64,000 bases of DNA from Algorimicrobium sediminis (GTDB lineage Bacteria > Bacteroidota > Bacteroidia > Flavobacteriales > Flavobacteriaceae): contig NZ_JBHULS010000005.1 in the NCBI RefSeq assembly GCF_042684585.1, positions 1-64,000 on the forward strand, written 5' to 3'. The position numbers were made by a program, and so were the translations under genes. Shown one piece after another: positions 1 through 8,086 of this stretch. The notes under the pieces were generated by a model that made no database searches, was not told the origin of the DNA, and was given only the letters and a program-made list of their open reading frames with translations. How positions within the stretch are numbered: position 1 is the first letter of the stretch; each line of letters begins with the position of its first letter.

Positions 1-2
1 GT

Positions 3-143
3 AGGCCATTAAAGTTAATTTACTTTGAAGCTTGTTTATCACAAGAAGACGCATTAAAAAGAGAAAAATATTTAAAAACACATTACGGAAAAATGTATTT
101 GGGAAAGCGCCTCAAATCTTATTTCACTGGTCAAGAAAAATAA
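3..143 (+). CDS. GIY-YIG nuclease, C-terminal part (cut by window start)
   Basis: This is the last 46 codons of a GIY-YIG-type small nuclease. It equals the C-terminal half of the complete gene at 231-503 except for one residue near the end (Gly instead of Ser before the final QEK). The start lies before the window. The visible part begins at about residue 44 of the complete copy and ends with TAA at 141-143, two bases before the ATG of the truncated epimerase. Confidence 0.75.
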   Translation, partial: RPLKLIYFEACLSQEDALKREKYLKTHYGKMYLGKRLKSYFTGQEK

Positions 144-145
144 AA

Positions 146-220
146 ATGAACCTAAAAGAATTTAAATCACTAGAAAATAAAAACATTTTGGTTACAGGGG
201 GAGCTGGGTTCAACCCGTGA
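146..220 (+). pseudogene. Truncated 5' end of an NAD-dependent epimerase gene
   Basis: The 24-codon frame begins MNLKEFKSLENKNILVTGG, closely matching the start of the epimerase at 506. It breaks directly after the GGAGF part of the Rossmann glycine motif and reads into a TGA. Compared with the intact copy it has one amino-acid change (K for Q at residue 4) and several synonymous differences, so it derives from a diverged allele and not from the neighbouring gene itself. It cannot encode a working enzyme. Confidence 0.8.
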
Positions 221-230
221 AATAAAGGCA

Positions 231-503
231 ATGGAGGGATTTTACTATACATATATTTTAGTAAGTGAAAAAGACGGTAAAAACTATACAGGATATACGT
301 CTAACTTGCCTTTAAGATTTGAGGCACATCAGAAAGGTAAAGTACCATCTACAAAACACCGTAGGCCATTAAAGTTAATTTACTTTGAAGCTTGTTTATC
401 ACAAGAAGACGCATTAAAAAGAGAAAAATATTTAAAAACACATTACGGAAAAATGTATTTGGGAAAGCGCCTCAAATCTTATTTCACAAGTCAAGAAAAA
501 TAA
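231..503 (+). CDS. GIY-YIG nuclease family protein (complete)
   Basis: The 90-residue protein has the single GIY-YIG fold of the UvrC/YhbQ-like small nucleases. YTY at residues 6-8 and YTG at 19-21 stand in for the GIY and YIG strands. The helix with R29 and H33 follows, then the conserved acidic/basic segment ALKREKYLK. The length is normal for the stand-alone family. Cellular roles of these stand-alone proteins are mostly unknown; a structure-specific DNA nuclease activity is inferred from the fold. It sits two bases before the epimerase ATG, and its 3' half is duplicated at 1-143. Confidence 0.85.
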   Translation: MEGFYYTYILVSEKDGKNYTGYTSNLPLRFEAHQKGKVPSTKHRRPLKLIYFEACLSQEDALKREKYLKTHYGKMYLGKRLKSYFTSQEK

Positions 504-505
504 AA

Positions 506-1504
506 ATGAACCTACAAGAATTTAAATCTCTAGAAAATAAAAACATATTAGTAACAGGGGGAGCGGGTTTCATTGGCTCTAACCTCTGCGAAACCCTACT
601 AAACCTCGGCGCAACCGTAACCTGTCTGGATAATTTCGCTACAGGCCATCGCCACAACATACAACCGTTTCTAGAAAACAAAAACTTTACATTACTAGAA
701 GGCGATATCCGCGATTTAAACACCTGCCATACCGCCTGCCAAAACCAAGACTTTGTACTCCACCAAGCGGCTTTAGGCTCGGTGCCACGCTCGTTAGCCG
801 ATCCTATTACCTCGAACGCGGTTAATGTGGGTGGCTTTTTAAACATGCTAGTGGCTGCGCGCGATGCCAAAGTACAGCGGTTTATTTACGCTGCCAGTTC
901 CTCTACCTATGGCGACCATGAAGCCCTGCCGAAAGTAGAAGATACCATTGGCAAACCCTTATCGCCCTACGCTATTACCAAATATGTAAACGAACTGTAT
1001 GCCGATAACTTTTTTACCAGCTACGGACTCAACACCATAGGGCTCCGGTATTTTAATGTATTTGGCAAACGCCAAGACCCTAATGGCGCTTATGCCGCGG
1101 TAATTCCGTTGTTTGTAAAACAGTTTATGAACCACGAAAGCCCTGTAATAAATGGCGATGGCACTTTTTCGCGCGATTTCACCTACATAGACAACGTGGT
1201 CCAGATGAATTTACGCGCCCTAACCACCAGCAATACCAACGCCCTTAACCAGGTTTATAATACGGCGGTGGGCGACCGTACCACCTTGGTGCAATTAACC
1301 AGTTTACTAAAAGAACACTTAAGCACTTACGACCCCAAGATAGCCGACATACAAATTGTACACGGCCCCAACCGCCAAGGCGATATTCCGCATTCCTTGG
1401 CCTCTGTAGAAAAAGCCAAACGCCTCCTGGACTACACACCCAGTCATACCATTGCTAGCGGTATTAAAGAAGCAGTGGCTTGGTATTGGGAGAATTTGAA
1501 ATAA
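506..1504 (+). CDS. UDP-GlcNAc 4-epimerase-like SDR (WbpP/TviC type)
   Basis: This 332-residue extended SDR probably interconverts UDP-GlcNAc and UDP-GalNAc (or the uronic forms) for polysaccharide assembly. The NAD-binding TGGAGFIG lies at residues 17-24, the catalytic Ser/Thr region is AASSSTYGD, and YxxxK is Y155/K159. A frame open further upstream (from 392) overlaps the GIY-YIG gene, so I chose the ATG at 506, which starts MNLQEF as in the truncated copy. The match to the WbpP/TviC subgroup is by overall pattern (GHRHNI, RYFNVFGKRQDP). It lies 7 bp before wecB and probably forms an operon with wecB and wecC. Confidence 0.85.
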   Translation: MNLQEFKSLENKNILVTGGAGFIGSNLCETLLNLGATVTCLDNFATGHRHNIQPFLENKNFTLLEGDIRDLNTCHTACQNQDFVLHQAALGSVPRSLADPITSNAVNVGGFLNMLVAARDAKVQRFIYAASSSTYGDHEALPKVEDTIGKPLSPYAITKYVNELYADNFFTSYGLNTIGLRYFNVFGKRQDPNGAYAAVIPLFVKQFMNHESPVINGDGTFSRDFTYIDNVVQMNLRALTTSNTNALNQVYNTAVGDRTTLVQLTSLLKEHLSTYDPKIADIQIVHGPNRQGDIPHSLASVEKAKRLLDYTPSHTIASGIKEAVAWYWENLK

Positions 1505-1511
1505 ACAAATA

Positions 1512-2648
1512 ATGAAAAAGATTTTAATTGTATTTGGCACTAGGCCAGAAGCCATAAAAATGGCCCCATTAGTAAACGAATTCGAAAAGCATGCAGATAG
1601 TTTTGAAACACGTGTTTGCGTAACCGCACAACACCGGGAAATGCTGGATCAGGTACTTACCTTTTTTAATATTACACCGGAATACGATTTAAACCTCATG
1701 AAACCAGGTCAGGATTTATTTGGTTTAACTGCGGCTATTATTAACAAACTAAAACCAGTGCTAGACGATTTTAAACCCGATTATGTATTTGTGCACGGCG
1801 ATACCACCACATCTATGGCTGCTAGTATAGCAGGGTTTTATGCGGGAGCTAAAATTTGTCATATCGAGGCTGGTTTGCGTACCCATAACAAATACGCACC
1901 CTTTCCCGAGGAAATAAACCGACAACTAACCGGGCGTATAGCCGATTACCATTTTGCACCAACTACAGCAGCCCGCGAAAATTTACTCAAAGAAAACACG
2001 CCCTTAAAAAACATTCAAGTTACAGGTAATACCGTAATCGACGCCTTGTTGCAAAGCGTTGAAAAAGTAAAAAAACAGCCTAGTCCGTTGGTGCAACAAT
2101 TGAACCACCAATTGCAAGATGCCCCAGTATTATTGGTTACGGGACACCGACGCGAAAATCATGGCGATGGTTTTATCCGTATTTGCGAGGCTCTAAAAAC
2201 CATTGCTTTGGAGCGTCCAGCATTACAAATAGTCTATCCCGTACATTTAAACCCAAAAGTATTGGAGCCCGTTAACCGTATTCTAGGTAACATAGCCAAT
2301 ATTCATCTTATTGAACCGTTGGCCTATCACGATTTTATTTGGATGATGGACCGTGCCAAAATTATTATTACCGATAGTGGTGGCGTACAAGAGGAAGCAC
2401 CAAGTTTAGGAAAGCCTGTTTTAGTGATGCGCGACACTACCGAACGCCCCGAAGCTGTATACGCCGGAACCGTTATTTTGGTAGGAACCAACACCCAAAA
2501 AATTATAAAAGAAACCAATGCCTTACTGGACAACCAGCAGCATTTTAACGATATGAGTAGCCGCCACAACCCCTACGGCGATGGCAAAGCTTGTAAACGC
2601 ATTGCCGAATTTATGCGAAGCCTGGTTTTAGAAACAACCAACGTATAA
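1512..2648 (+). CDS. wecB: UDP-N-acetylglucosamine 2-epimerase (non-hydrolysing)
   Basis: This 378-residue enzyme of the WecB/MnaA family converts UDP-GlcNAc to UDP-ManNAc in the cytoplasm. The N-terminal GTRPEAIKMAPL motif (residues 9-20), HIEAGLRTHNKYAPFPEE, VTGHRREN and TDSGGVQEEAPSLGKPVL are all intact, and the length is typical. The next gene, wecC, would oxidise the product to UDP-ManNAcA. Together with the WecG-type transferase at 24370 this supports a ManNAcA residue in the polymer. Confidence 0.95.
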   Translation: MKKILIVFGTRPEAIKMAPLVNEFEKHADSFETRVCVTAQHREMLDQVLTFFNITPEYDLNLMKPGQDLFGLTAAIINKLKPVLDDFKPDYVFVHGDTTTSMAASIAGFYAGAKICHIEAGLRTHNKYAPFPEEINRQLTGRIADYHFAPTTAARENLLKENTPLKNIQVTGNTVIDALLQSVEKVKKQPSPLVQQLNHQLQDAPVLLVTGHRRENHGDGFIRICEALKTIALERPALQIVYPVHLNPKVLEPVNRILGNIANIHLIEPLAYHDFIWMMDRAKIIITDSGGVQEEAPSLGKPVLVMRDTTERPEAVYAGTVILVGTNTQKIIKETNALLDNQQHFNDMSSRHNPYGDGKACKRIAEFMRSLVLETTNV

Positions 2649-2688
2649 CACCTAACAAACCCAAACACATAAAACCTAAAAAAGTAAT

Positions 2689-3897
2689 ATGACTCCAGAC
2701 GTAGTAACCATAGGATTAGGCTATATTGGCTTACCAACTTCCGCATTAATGGCATCTAAAGGCATGCAAGTACATGGCGTGGATGTAAACCCAGAGGTAG
2801 TAAGCATAATAAACCAAGGCAAAATTCATATTATTGAAACCGATTTGGAAGCTGCCGTTGCAGAAGCGGTAAGCACGGGAAAACTAAAAGCCAGCACCAA
2901 AGCAGTACTGGCCAATACCTATTTAATAGTAGTACCCACGCCTTTTAAAGGCAATCACGAACCCGATATTTCCTATGTAGAAGCCGCCACGCGCGCTGTT
3001 ATACCCTTGTTAAAGGCAGGCGATTTATATATTATTGAATCCACATCGCCCATAGGAACCACCGAAAAAATGAGGGAACTTATTTACAAATTGCGCCCCG
3101 AACTAACAGACAAACTCCATATAGCCTATTGCCCAGAGCGCGTACTACCAGGTAATGTTATGCATGAGTTGGTTTACAACGACCGCGTTATTGGTGGTGT
3201 AGATGAAGCCAGCACACAAAAAGCCATAACGTTCTATAAACAATTTGTTAAAGGCGCCTTGCATGCTACCAATGCCCGAACAGCCGAAATGTGCAAACTC
3301 ACCGAAAATTCCAGCCGCGATGTGCAAATAGCCTTTGCCAACGAACTGTCGCTTATTTGCGATAAAGCAGGCATTAACGTTTGGGAACTTATAAAACTAG
3401 CCAATAAACACCCGCGCGTAAATATTTTACAACCCGGTTGTGGGGTTGGGGGGCATTGTATTGCGGTAGACCCCTATTTTATAACCTCCGATTTCCCTAT
3501 GGAATCCCAAATAATAGGGAAAGCCCGCGAAATTAATAACTATAAAAGTTTTTGGGTAGCCGAGCAAATTACCAAAGCCCGCCACGCCTTCCAGTTGCAA
3601 CACGGGCGCCCACCAGCTATAGCCTTAATGGGCTTGGCCTTTAAACCCAATATAGACGACCTTCGGGAATCGCCGGCCAAATACATTGTACAAAAAGTAC
3701 TGCAGGACTCCCAGGACGAAACTTATTATATAGTAGAACCCAACATTACAGACCACCAGGTATTTAAAATTACCAACCATACCGAAGCAGTCCAAAAAGC
3801 CGATATTGTTGCATTACTAGTGGCACACAACGAGTTTAAAAATTTAAATTTGCAAAAGGAACAAGTGGTGTTGGATTTTTGTGGGGTAAGGGGATAA
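2689..3897 (+). CDS. wecC: UDP-N-acetyl-D-mannosamine dehydrogenase
   Basis: A 402-residue nucleotide-sugar dehydrogenase of the UDPGDH/WecC family, which performs a four-electron oxidation to the uronate. The NAD-binding GLGYIGLPTSALMA is at the N terminus. The signature KLTENSSRDVQIAFANEL is followed by the catalytic motif GVGGHCIAVDP with the nucleophile at C257. The C-terminal domain has LAFKPNIDDLRESPA. It follows wecB by 40 bp. WecC is preferred over WbpA/Ugd because of the adjacent wecB. Confidence 0.93.
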   Translation: MTPDVVTIGLGYIGLPTSALMASKGMQVHGVDVNPEVVSIINQGKIHIIETDLEAAVAEAVSTGKLKASTKAVLANTYLIVVPTPFKGNHEPDISYVEAATRAVIPLLKAGDLYIIESTSPIGTTEKMRELIYKLRPELTDKLHIAYCPERVLPGNVMHELVYNDRVIGGVDEASTQKAITFYKQFVKGALHATNARTAEMCKLTENSSRDVQIAFANELSLICDKAGINVWELIKLANKHPRVNILQPGCGVGGHCIAVDPYFITSDFPMESQIIGKAREINNYKSFWVAEQITKARHAFQLQHGRPPAIALMGLAFKPNIDDLRESPAKYIVQKVLQDSQDETYYIVEPNITDHQVFKITNHTEAVQKADIVALLVAHNEFKNLNLQKEQVVLDFCGVRG

Positions 3898-3911
3898 TGG
3901 CATAAAATACA

Positions 3912-4973
3912 GTGGAAGTGAAGAAAAATAAGAACATATTAATAACAGGAGGCGCCGGGTTTATTGGCAGTCATGTTGTCCGCTTATTGGTAAAGCAATA
4001 CCCTAATTACCAAATTTATAATTTGGACGCCTTAACTTATGCGGGTAATCTAGAGAATCTAACAGATATTGAGAGTGCCACTAACTATACATTCTTGCAT
4101 GGCGATATAACAGATGAAGAATATATTAACAGCATATTTTTAAAACATCAATTTGATCATGTTATTCACTTGGCAGCCGAATCGCACGTGGATCGCTCCA
4201 TTTCAGATCCATTAGCCTTTGCAAAAACCAATATTATTGGTACGATGGTTTTGTTAAATGCCTTTAAAAATTTGTGGCAAAATAACTGGGAAGGAAAACG
4301 TTTTTACCATGTAAGTACCGATGAAGTTTATGGAACTTTAGGTGAGAAAGGCCTGTTTACAGAAACGACTGCTTACGACCCTAATTCGCCATACTCCGCA
4401 AGTAAAGCCAGTTCCGATCATTTTGTACGCGCCTACGGTGAAACCTATAATTTACCCTATGTTATTTCAAACTGCTCTAACAACTACGGTCCCAATCAGT
4501 TTCCAGAAAAATTAATTCCTTTATTTATAAACAACATTATTAATAAAAAAGCATTACCAGTTTATGGCGATGGTAATTATACCAGAGATTGGCTATATGT
4601 TATAGACCATGCCGTGGCAATCGATTTGGTATTTCATAAAGGACAAAATGGCGAAACATATAATATTGGTGGTTTTAACGAGTGGAAAAATATCGATTTA
4701 GTAAAATTACTCTGCCAGCAAATGGATGAAAAATTAGGTAGAACTGTGGGAGAAAGTGAAAGCTTAATTACCTATGTAAAAGACCGGCCGGGGCATGATT
4801 TACGGTATGCCATTGATGCCAATAAAATTAATAAAGAACTTGGTTGGCACCCATCGGTGACTTTTGAAGAAGGCTTGTCTAAAACAATCGATTGGTATTT
4901 GGATAACAAAAATTGGATGGATAAAATAACAAGTGGCGATTATCTTAATTATTACCAGGAACAATATAAGTAG
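3912..4973 (+). CDS. rfbB: dTDP-glucose 4,6-dehydratase
   Basis: This enzyme makes dTDP-4-keto-6-deoxyglucose. The TGGAGFIGSHVV NAD motif is at the N terminus, STDEVYGTL supplies the Thr and the Asp-Glu catalytic pair, and YSASK carries Y161 and K165. The length of 353 residues is typical. The best start is a GTG (3912, or the GTG at 3918), because no in-frame ATG precedes the glycine motif. Its partner rfbA is 800 bp downstream, separated by the four-helix-bundle gene and octamer repeats. Confidence 0.93.
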   Translation: MEVKKNKNILITGGAGFIGSHVVRLLVKQYPNYQIYNLDALTYAGNLENLTDIESATNYTFLHGDITDEEYINSIFLKHQFDHVIHLAAESHVDRSISDPLAFAKTNIIGTMVLLNAFKNLWQNNWEGKRFYHVSTDEVYGTLGEKGLFTETTAYDPNSPYSASKASSDHFVRAYGETYNLPYVISNCSNNYGPNQFPEKLIPLFINNIINKKALPVYGDGNYTRDWLYVIDHAVAIDLVFHKGQNGETYNIGGFNEWKNIDLVKLLCQQMDEKLGRTVGESESLITYVKDRPGHDLRYAIDANKINKELGWHPSVTFEEGLSKTIDWYLDNKNWMDKITSGDYLNYYQEQYK

Positions 4974-4980
4974 TTAAAAA

Positions 4981-5130
4981 GAAAAGGTATTTAGTTACCA
5001 AGTTATAAAAGTTAAGCCTCAAACTAGCAAACATAACCACATAACAACATAACAGCATAACAGAAAAAAGTTATCAAGTTATAAAAGTTACAATTTAAAC
5101 TAGCAACCATAACTACATAACAAAATAACA
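4981..5130 (+). repeat. Repeat blocks with octamers, upstream of four-helix-bundle gene
   Basis: Two related blocks precede the gene at 5154. Each has a leader of the form AAGTTATCAAGTTATAAAAG (clear at 5067-5086, diverged at 4990-5010), a 15-20 bp spacer and a few 8-bp units of the type NCATAACA (four at 5031-5062, three at 5107-5130). A third block with the same leader follows the gene at 5528. No coding potential is seen. Confidence 0.85.
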
Positions 5131-5153
5131 GTACAATACCACAACAAGAAAAA

Positions 5154-5495
5154 ATGACCGTTAAAAGCCATAAAGATTTAAATGTATGGAGAGAAAGCAT
5201 GAATCTTGTGGAGGATATTTATGCCATTTCGAAATACTTTCCAAAGGAGGAGCAGTTTGGTTTAACAAGCCAAATGAGAAGAAGTGCGGTGTCTATACCT
5301 TCAAACATTGCGGAAGGAGCAGGGAGAAAAGGAGAAAGAGAATTTGCACGTTTTTTATATATTGCCCTAGGGTCACTTTCTGAATCAGAAACACAACTGG
5401 AAATAGCGGTACGGTTAAAGTTTGTTCCCGAGGAAATACAGACAACAATAACCTATGATAAAATAATTTATATCCGTAGAATGTTATCAAACTGA
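5154..5495 (+). CDS. Four-helix-bundle protein (S23/IVP-like)
   Basis: The 113-residue protein matches the four-helix-bundle family first seen in 23S rRNA intervening sequences (TIGR02436-type) and related in fold to the Avd protein of diversity-generating retroelements. Hallmarks are DLNVWRESMNLVEDIY, FPKEEQFGLTSQMRRSAVS, IPSNIAEGAGRKG and the LGSLSESETQLEIA helix. It probably forms oligomers and may bind nucleic acid; no enzymatic motif is visible. It interrupts the rfbB-rfbA pair and is bracketed on both sides by octamer repeats, a context shared with the gene at 28603. Confidence 0.88.
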   Translation: MTVKSHKDLNVWRESMNLVEDIYAISKYFPKEEQFGLTSQMRRSAVSIPSNIAEGAGRKGEREFARFLYIALGSLSESETQLEIAVRLKFVPEEIQTTITYDKIIYIRRMLSN

Positions 5496-5527
5496 TTAGT
5501 AGTATAAAGACATGAGCAGTAAATAAG

Positions 5528-5746
5528 AAAAAAGTTATCAAGTTATAAAAGTTACACCCTAAATTATCAGCCATAACTATATAACAGCATAACTACATAA
5601 CAGCATAACTACATAACAGCATAACAGCATAACAGCATAACTACATAACAAGATAACAGCATAACAAGATAACAAGATAACAGCATAACTACATAACAAG
5701 ATAACAACATAACTACATAACAAGATAACAGCATAACAAGATAGCA
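5528..5746 (+). repeat. Leader plus array of 22 degenerate octamers (RSATAACW)
   Basis: A leader (5528-5556) identical to that of the block at 5063 is followed by 22 consecutive 8-bp units from 5571 to 5746 with no indel. Units read NNATAACN; positions 1-2 vary among gc, ac, ag, at and cc, position 8 is a or t, and the last unit has one internal change. Both strands stay open in several frames because 8 is not a multiple of 3, which produces spurious frames. The rfbA start follows 25 bp later. Confidence 0.93.
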
Positions 5747-5771
5747 GCACCCATAACACAAAAACAACAAC

Positions 5772-6647
5772 ATGAAAGGCATCATACTAGCAGGCGGTTC
5801 TGGAACCCGTTTACACCCTTTAACACTAGCGGTGAGCAAACAATTATTACCTATTTACGATAAGCCCATGATATATTATCCATTATCCGTGTTAATGTTG
5901 GCTGGAATTCGGGAAGTTTTAATCATATCTACGCCACACGATTTGCCAAATTTCAAAAAGTTATTGGGTACTGGTTCGCAGTTTGGAATAGAATTAGAAT
6001 ATAAAGCGCAACCTAGTCCAGATGGTTTGGCGCAAGCGTTTATTTTAGGTGAAGAATTTATAGGAAATGACGATGTATGCTTGGTATTAGGCGACAATAT
6101 ATTTTACGGTGCCGGATTACAAAAATTATTAATTAGTGCAGTTGAAACTGTAAAAACCGAACAAAAAGCAGTTGTTTTTGGTAATTATGTAAACGACCCC
6201 GAACGCTATGGCGTGGCCGAGTTTGATGCAGATAAAAATGTGATTAGTATTGAAGAAAAACCGAAACATCCTAAATCCAACTATGCGGTAGTGGGCTTAT
6301 ATTTTTACCCCAACTCTGTAGTAAAGGTGGCAAAAAGCGTGAAACCAAGCCACCGTGGGGAATTAGAAATCACTTCTGTAAACCAAAGTTATTTGGAGAG
6401 AGAAAATTTAAAACTGCAAATATTAAGCCGCGGTTTTGCTTGGCTCGATACCGGTACTCACGAAGCCTTAACTGAAGCTACCGAATTTGTAAAAGCTGTT
6501 GAAAAACGAACTGGTTTAAAAATTGCTTGTTTAGAAGAGGTGGCACTTAATATGAAATACTTAAGCAAACAAAACATTCAAGAGCATATTAAAGACGCTA
6601 AAGGCAATTATTTCGATTATTTAAAGAAAATAACTTCAAGTAACTAA
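5772..6647 (+). CDS. rfbA: Glucose-1-phosphate thymidylyltransferase
   Basis: This enzyme condenses dTTP and glucose-1-phosphate to dTDP-glucose, the substrate of rfbB. The nucleotidyltransferase signature GGSGTRLHPLT is at residues 8-18, followed by SKQLLPIYDKPMIYYPLS, VLGDNIFYG and RGFAWLDTGTHEAL. Its 291 residues match RmlA. The stop overlaps the next start (TAATG). It starts just downstream of the octamer array, so expression could depend on read-through of that array. Confidence 0.95.
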   Translation: MKGIILAGGSGTRLHPLTLAVSKQLLPIYDKPMIYYPLSVLMLAGIREVLIISTPHDLPNFKKLLGTGSQFGIELEYKAQPSPDGLAQAFILGEEFIGNDDVCLVLGDNIFYGAGLQKLLISAVETVKTEQKAVVFGNYVNDPERYGVAEFDADKNVISIEEKPKHPKSNYAVVGLYFYPNSVVKVAKSVKPSHRGELEITSVNQSYLERENLKLQILSRGFAWLDTGTHEALTEATEFVKAVEKRTGLKIACLEEVALNMKYLSKQNIQEHIKDAKGNYFDYLKKITSSN

Positions 6648-8086
6648 TGTCTTTAAAAAAACAGACGTTTACAGGTATTATCTGGACCTTTGCTGATACA
6701 TTTTTTGTTAGAGGTTTTAGTTTTGTAACCATGATTTTGCTAGCTCGCTGGATTGGTCCAACCGATTTTGGCCTAATAGGTATGATAGCCGTTTTTATTG
6801 CAGTGGGTAAAACATTAACAGATAGTGGCTTAACTAGTTCGCTAATTAGGACTAAAAAACCTAGTCAGGCGGACTTTTCAACTGTGTTTTTTGTAAATAT
6901 TGCAATGAGTTTAATTGTCTTTTTTGTAATATTTACAGCTGCCCCGGTTATTGCCGATTTTTTTGGATATCCTATTTTAATAGACATTATTAGAGTGTAT
7001 TGTGTCGTGTTTATTATTACCGCTTTTTCTGCCGTTCAATTAGCCATTTTAAACAAAGACATGAAGTTTAAAAAAATAACTAAAATAAATTTACCAAGTA
7101 CGCTTATTGGCTCGGCAGTAGGTTTGTATTTAGGTTTTAATGGTTATGGTGTTTGGAGTATTGTTTGGATGTTTCTCACAATAGAATCGATTAAAGCTAG
7201 TTTATTATGGTTAGCTTCATCTTGGAAACCAAAAGCTATTTTTTCCAAAGCAAAATTTAAATATCATTATAACTTTGGTTACAAATTATTACTTTCAGGA
7301 CTTCTGGATACTGTATTCAAGAATATTTATAATGTATTGATAGGAAAGTTTTTTTCAGCACAAACGCTTGGCTATTACGAGCGCTCAAAACAATTTAGTG
7401 AATACCCTTCCGCCACATTAACTGGCGTTATAGGCAGTGTAACCTATCCAATGTTATCAAAAATACAAGACGATTCCGAACGGTTAGAGCGTGTATATCG
7501 AAAACTCATACGTATTTCCTTTTTTGTAATTGCGCCTTTAATGCTAGGCGCGGCAGCAGTTGCAGAACCATTATTTTTATTAATACTGGGTAAGGAGTGG
7601 TTGCCAGCCGTTTTATTTTTTCAAATTTTAAGTTTAGCCATGATGTTGTATCCCATTCATGCCTATAATTTAAATATACTAAAGGTATATGGTAGAAGCG
7701 ATTTATTTCTAAAACTAGAAATTATAAAAAAAAGCATTACTACTATTGCTGTTATAGTGGCATTTCAATTTGACGTTTTAGGCCTGGTTTGGGCTAGTGT
7801 ATTTACATCTTTTGCAGCATTGGGCGTAAATATGTTTTACGCTAGTAAACTAATTAAGTATTCCATCCCCGAGCAGATGAAAGATTTAGTAGTTACTCTT
7901 TTTATAGCACTCTTAATGGCTGTGGCTATGAACACGGCGGTGCAAGTACTATCAGATACTGCACGCCTTATACAAATAGCGGTGGCCACAATAATAGGCA
8001 TTAGCAGTTATTTGGGTATGAATTATGTAATAAAATCGAGTCCGTTGCACCAAGCTATCTTACTTTTAAAATCCCGAAATTTATGA
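6647..8086 (+). CDS. Lipopolysaccharide flippase, MOP superfamily (Wzx/WzxC-like)
   Basis: This 479-residue polytopic inner-membrane protein has about 12-14 predicted hydrophobic segments and the N-terminal pattern LLARWIGPTDFGLIGMIAVF, typical of the polysaccharide-transporter (PST) branch of the MOP exporters. It probably flips undecaprenyl-linked repeat units to the periplasm. It starts on the rfbA stop and overlaps the next gene by four bases (ATGA), so it is translationally coupled in the operon. Confidence 0.88.
   Translation: MSLKKQTFTGIIWTFADTFFVRGFSFVTMILLARWIGPTDFGLIGMIAVFIAVGKTLTDSGLTSSLIRTKKPSQADFSTVFFVNIAMSLIVFFVIFTAAPVIADFFGYPILIDIIRVYCVVFIITAFSAVQLAILNKDMKFKKITKINLPSTLIGSAVGLYLGFNGYGVWSIVWMFLTIESIKASLLWLASSWKPKAIFSKAKFKYHYNFGYKLLLSGLLDTVFKNIYNVLIGKFFSAQTLGYYERSKQFSEYPSATLTGVIGSVTYPMLSKIQDDSERLERVYRKLIRISFFVIAPLMLGAAAVAEPLFLLILGKEWLPAVLFFQILSLAMMLYPIHAYNLNILKVYGRSDLFLKLEIIKKSITTIAVIVAFQFDVLGLVWASVFTSFAALGVNMFYASKLIKYSIPEQMKDLVVTLFIALLMAVAMNTAVQVLSDTARLIQIAVATIIGISSYLGMNYVIKSSPLHQAILLLKSRNL

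Larger units (their letters stand above)
1..572 (+). repeat. Diverged direct repeat (1-212 and 361-572)
   Basis: Bases 1-212 match 361-572, an offset of 360. The first 127 bases of each copy, covering the 3' half of a GIY-YIG gene, are identical. The next 85 bases, covering the first codons of an epimerase, carry about nine substitutions, nearly all synonymous. Similarity stops at about 212/572. Copy 1 is cut by the window edge, so its left extent is unknown. The uneven divergence suggests recombination between two alleles rather than a simple recent duplication. Confidence 0.9.

Noticed and set aside
392..505. N-terminal extension of the epimerase frame to 392
   Set aside because: This part is the GIY-YIG coding sequence in another frame; the intact epimerase starts at 506, like its truncated copy at 146.
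484..870. Minus-strand frame of 128 codons
   Set aside because: Shadow of the epimerase gene without any known domain.
4973..5771. Insertion sequence between rfbB and rfbA
   Set aside because: No transposase, terminal inverted repeat or target duplication is seen; the only gene is a four-helix-bundle protein.
5577..5839. Minus-strand frames rich in Leu, Cys, Tyr and Val, looking like membrane proteins
   Set aside because: They arise from the reverse complement of the NNATAACN octamers and the start of rfbA; no start signal or homology is visible.
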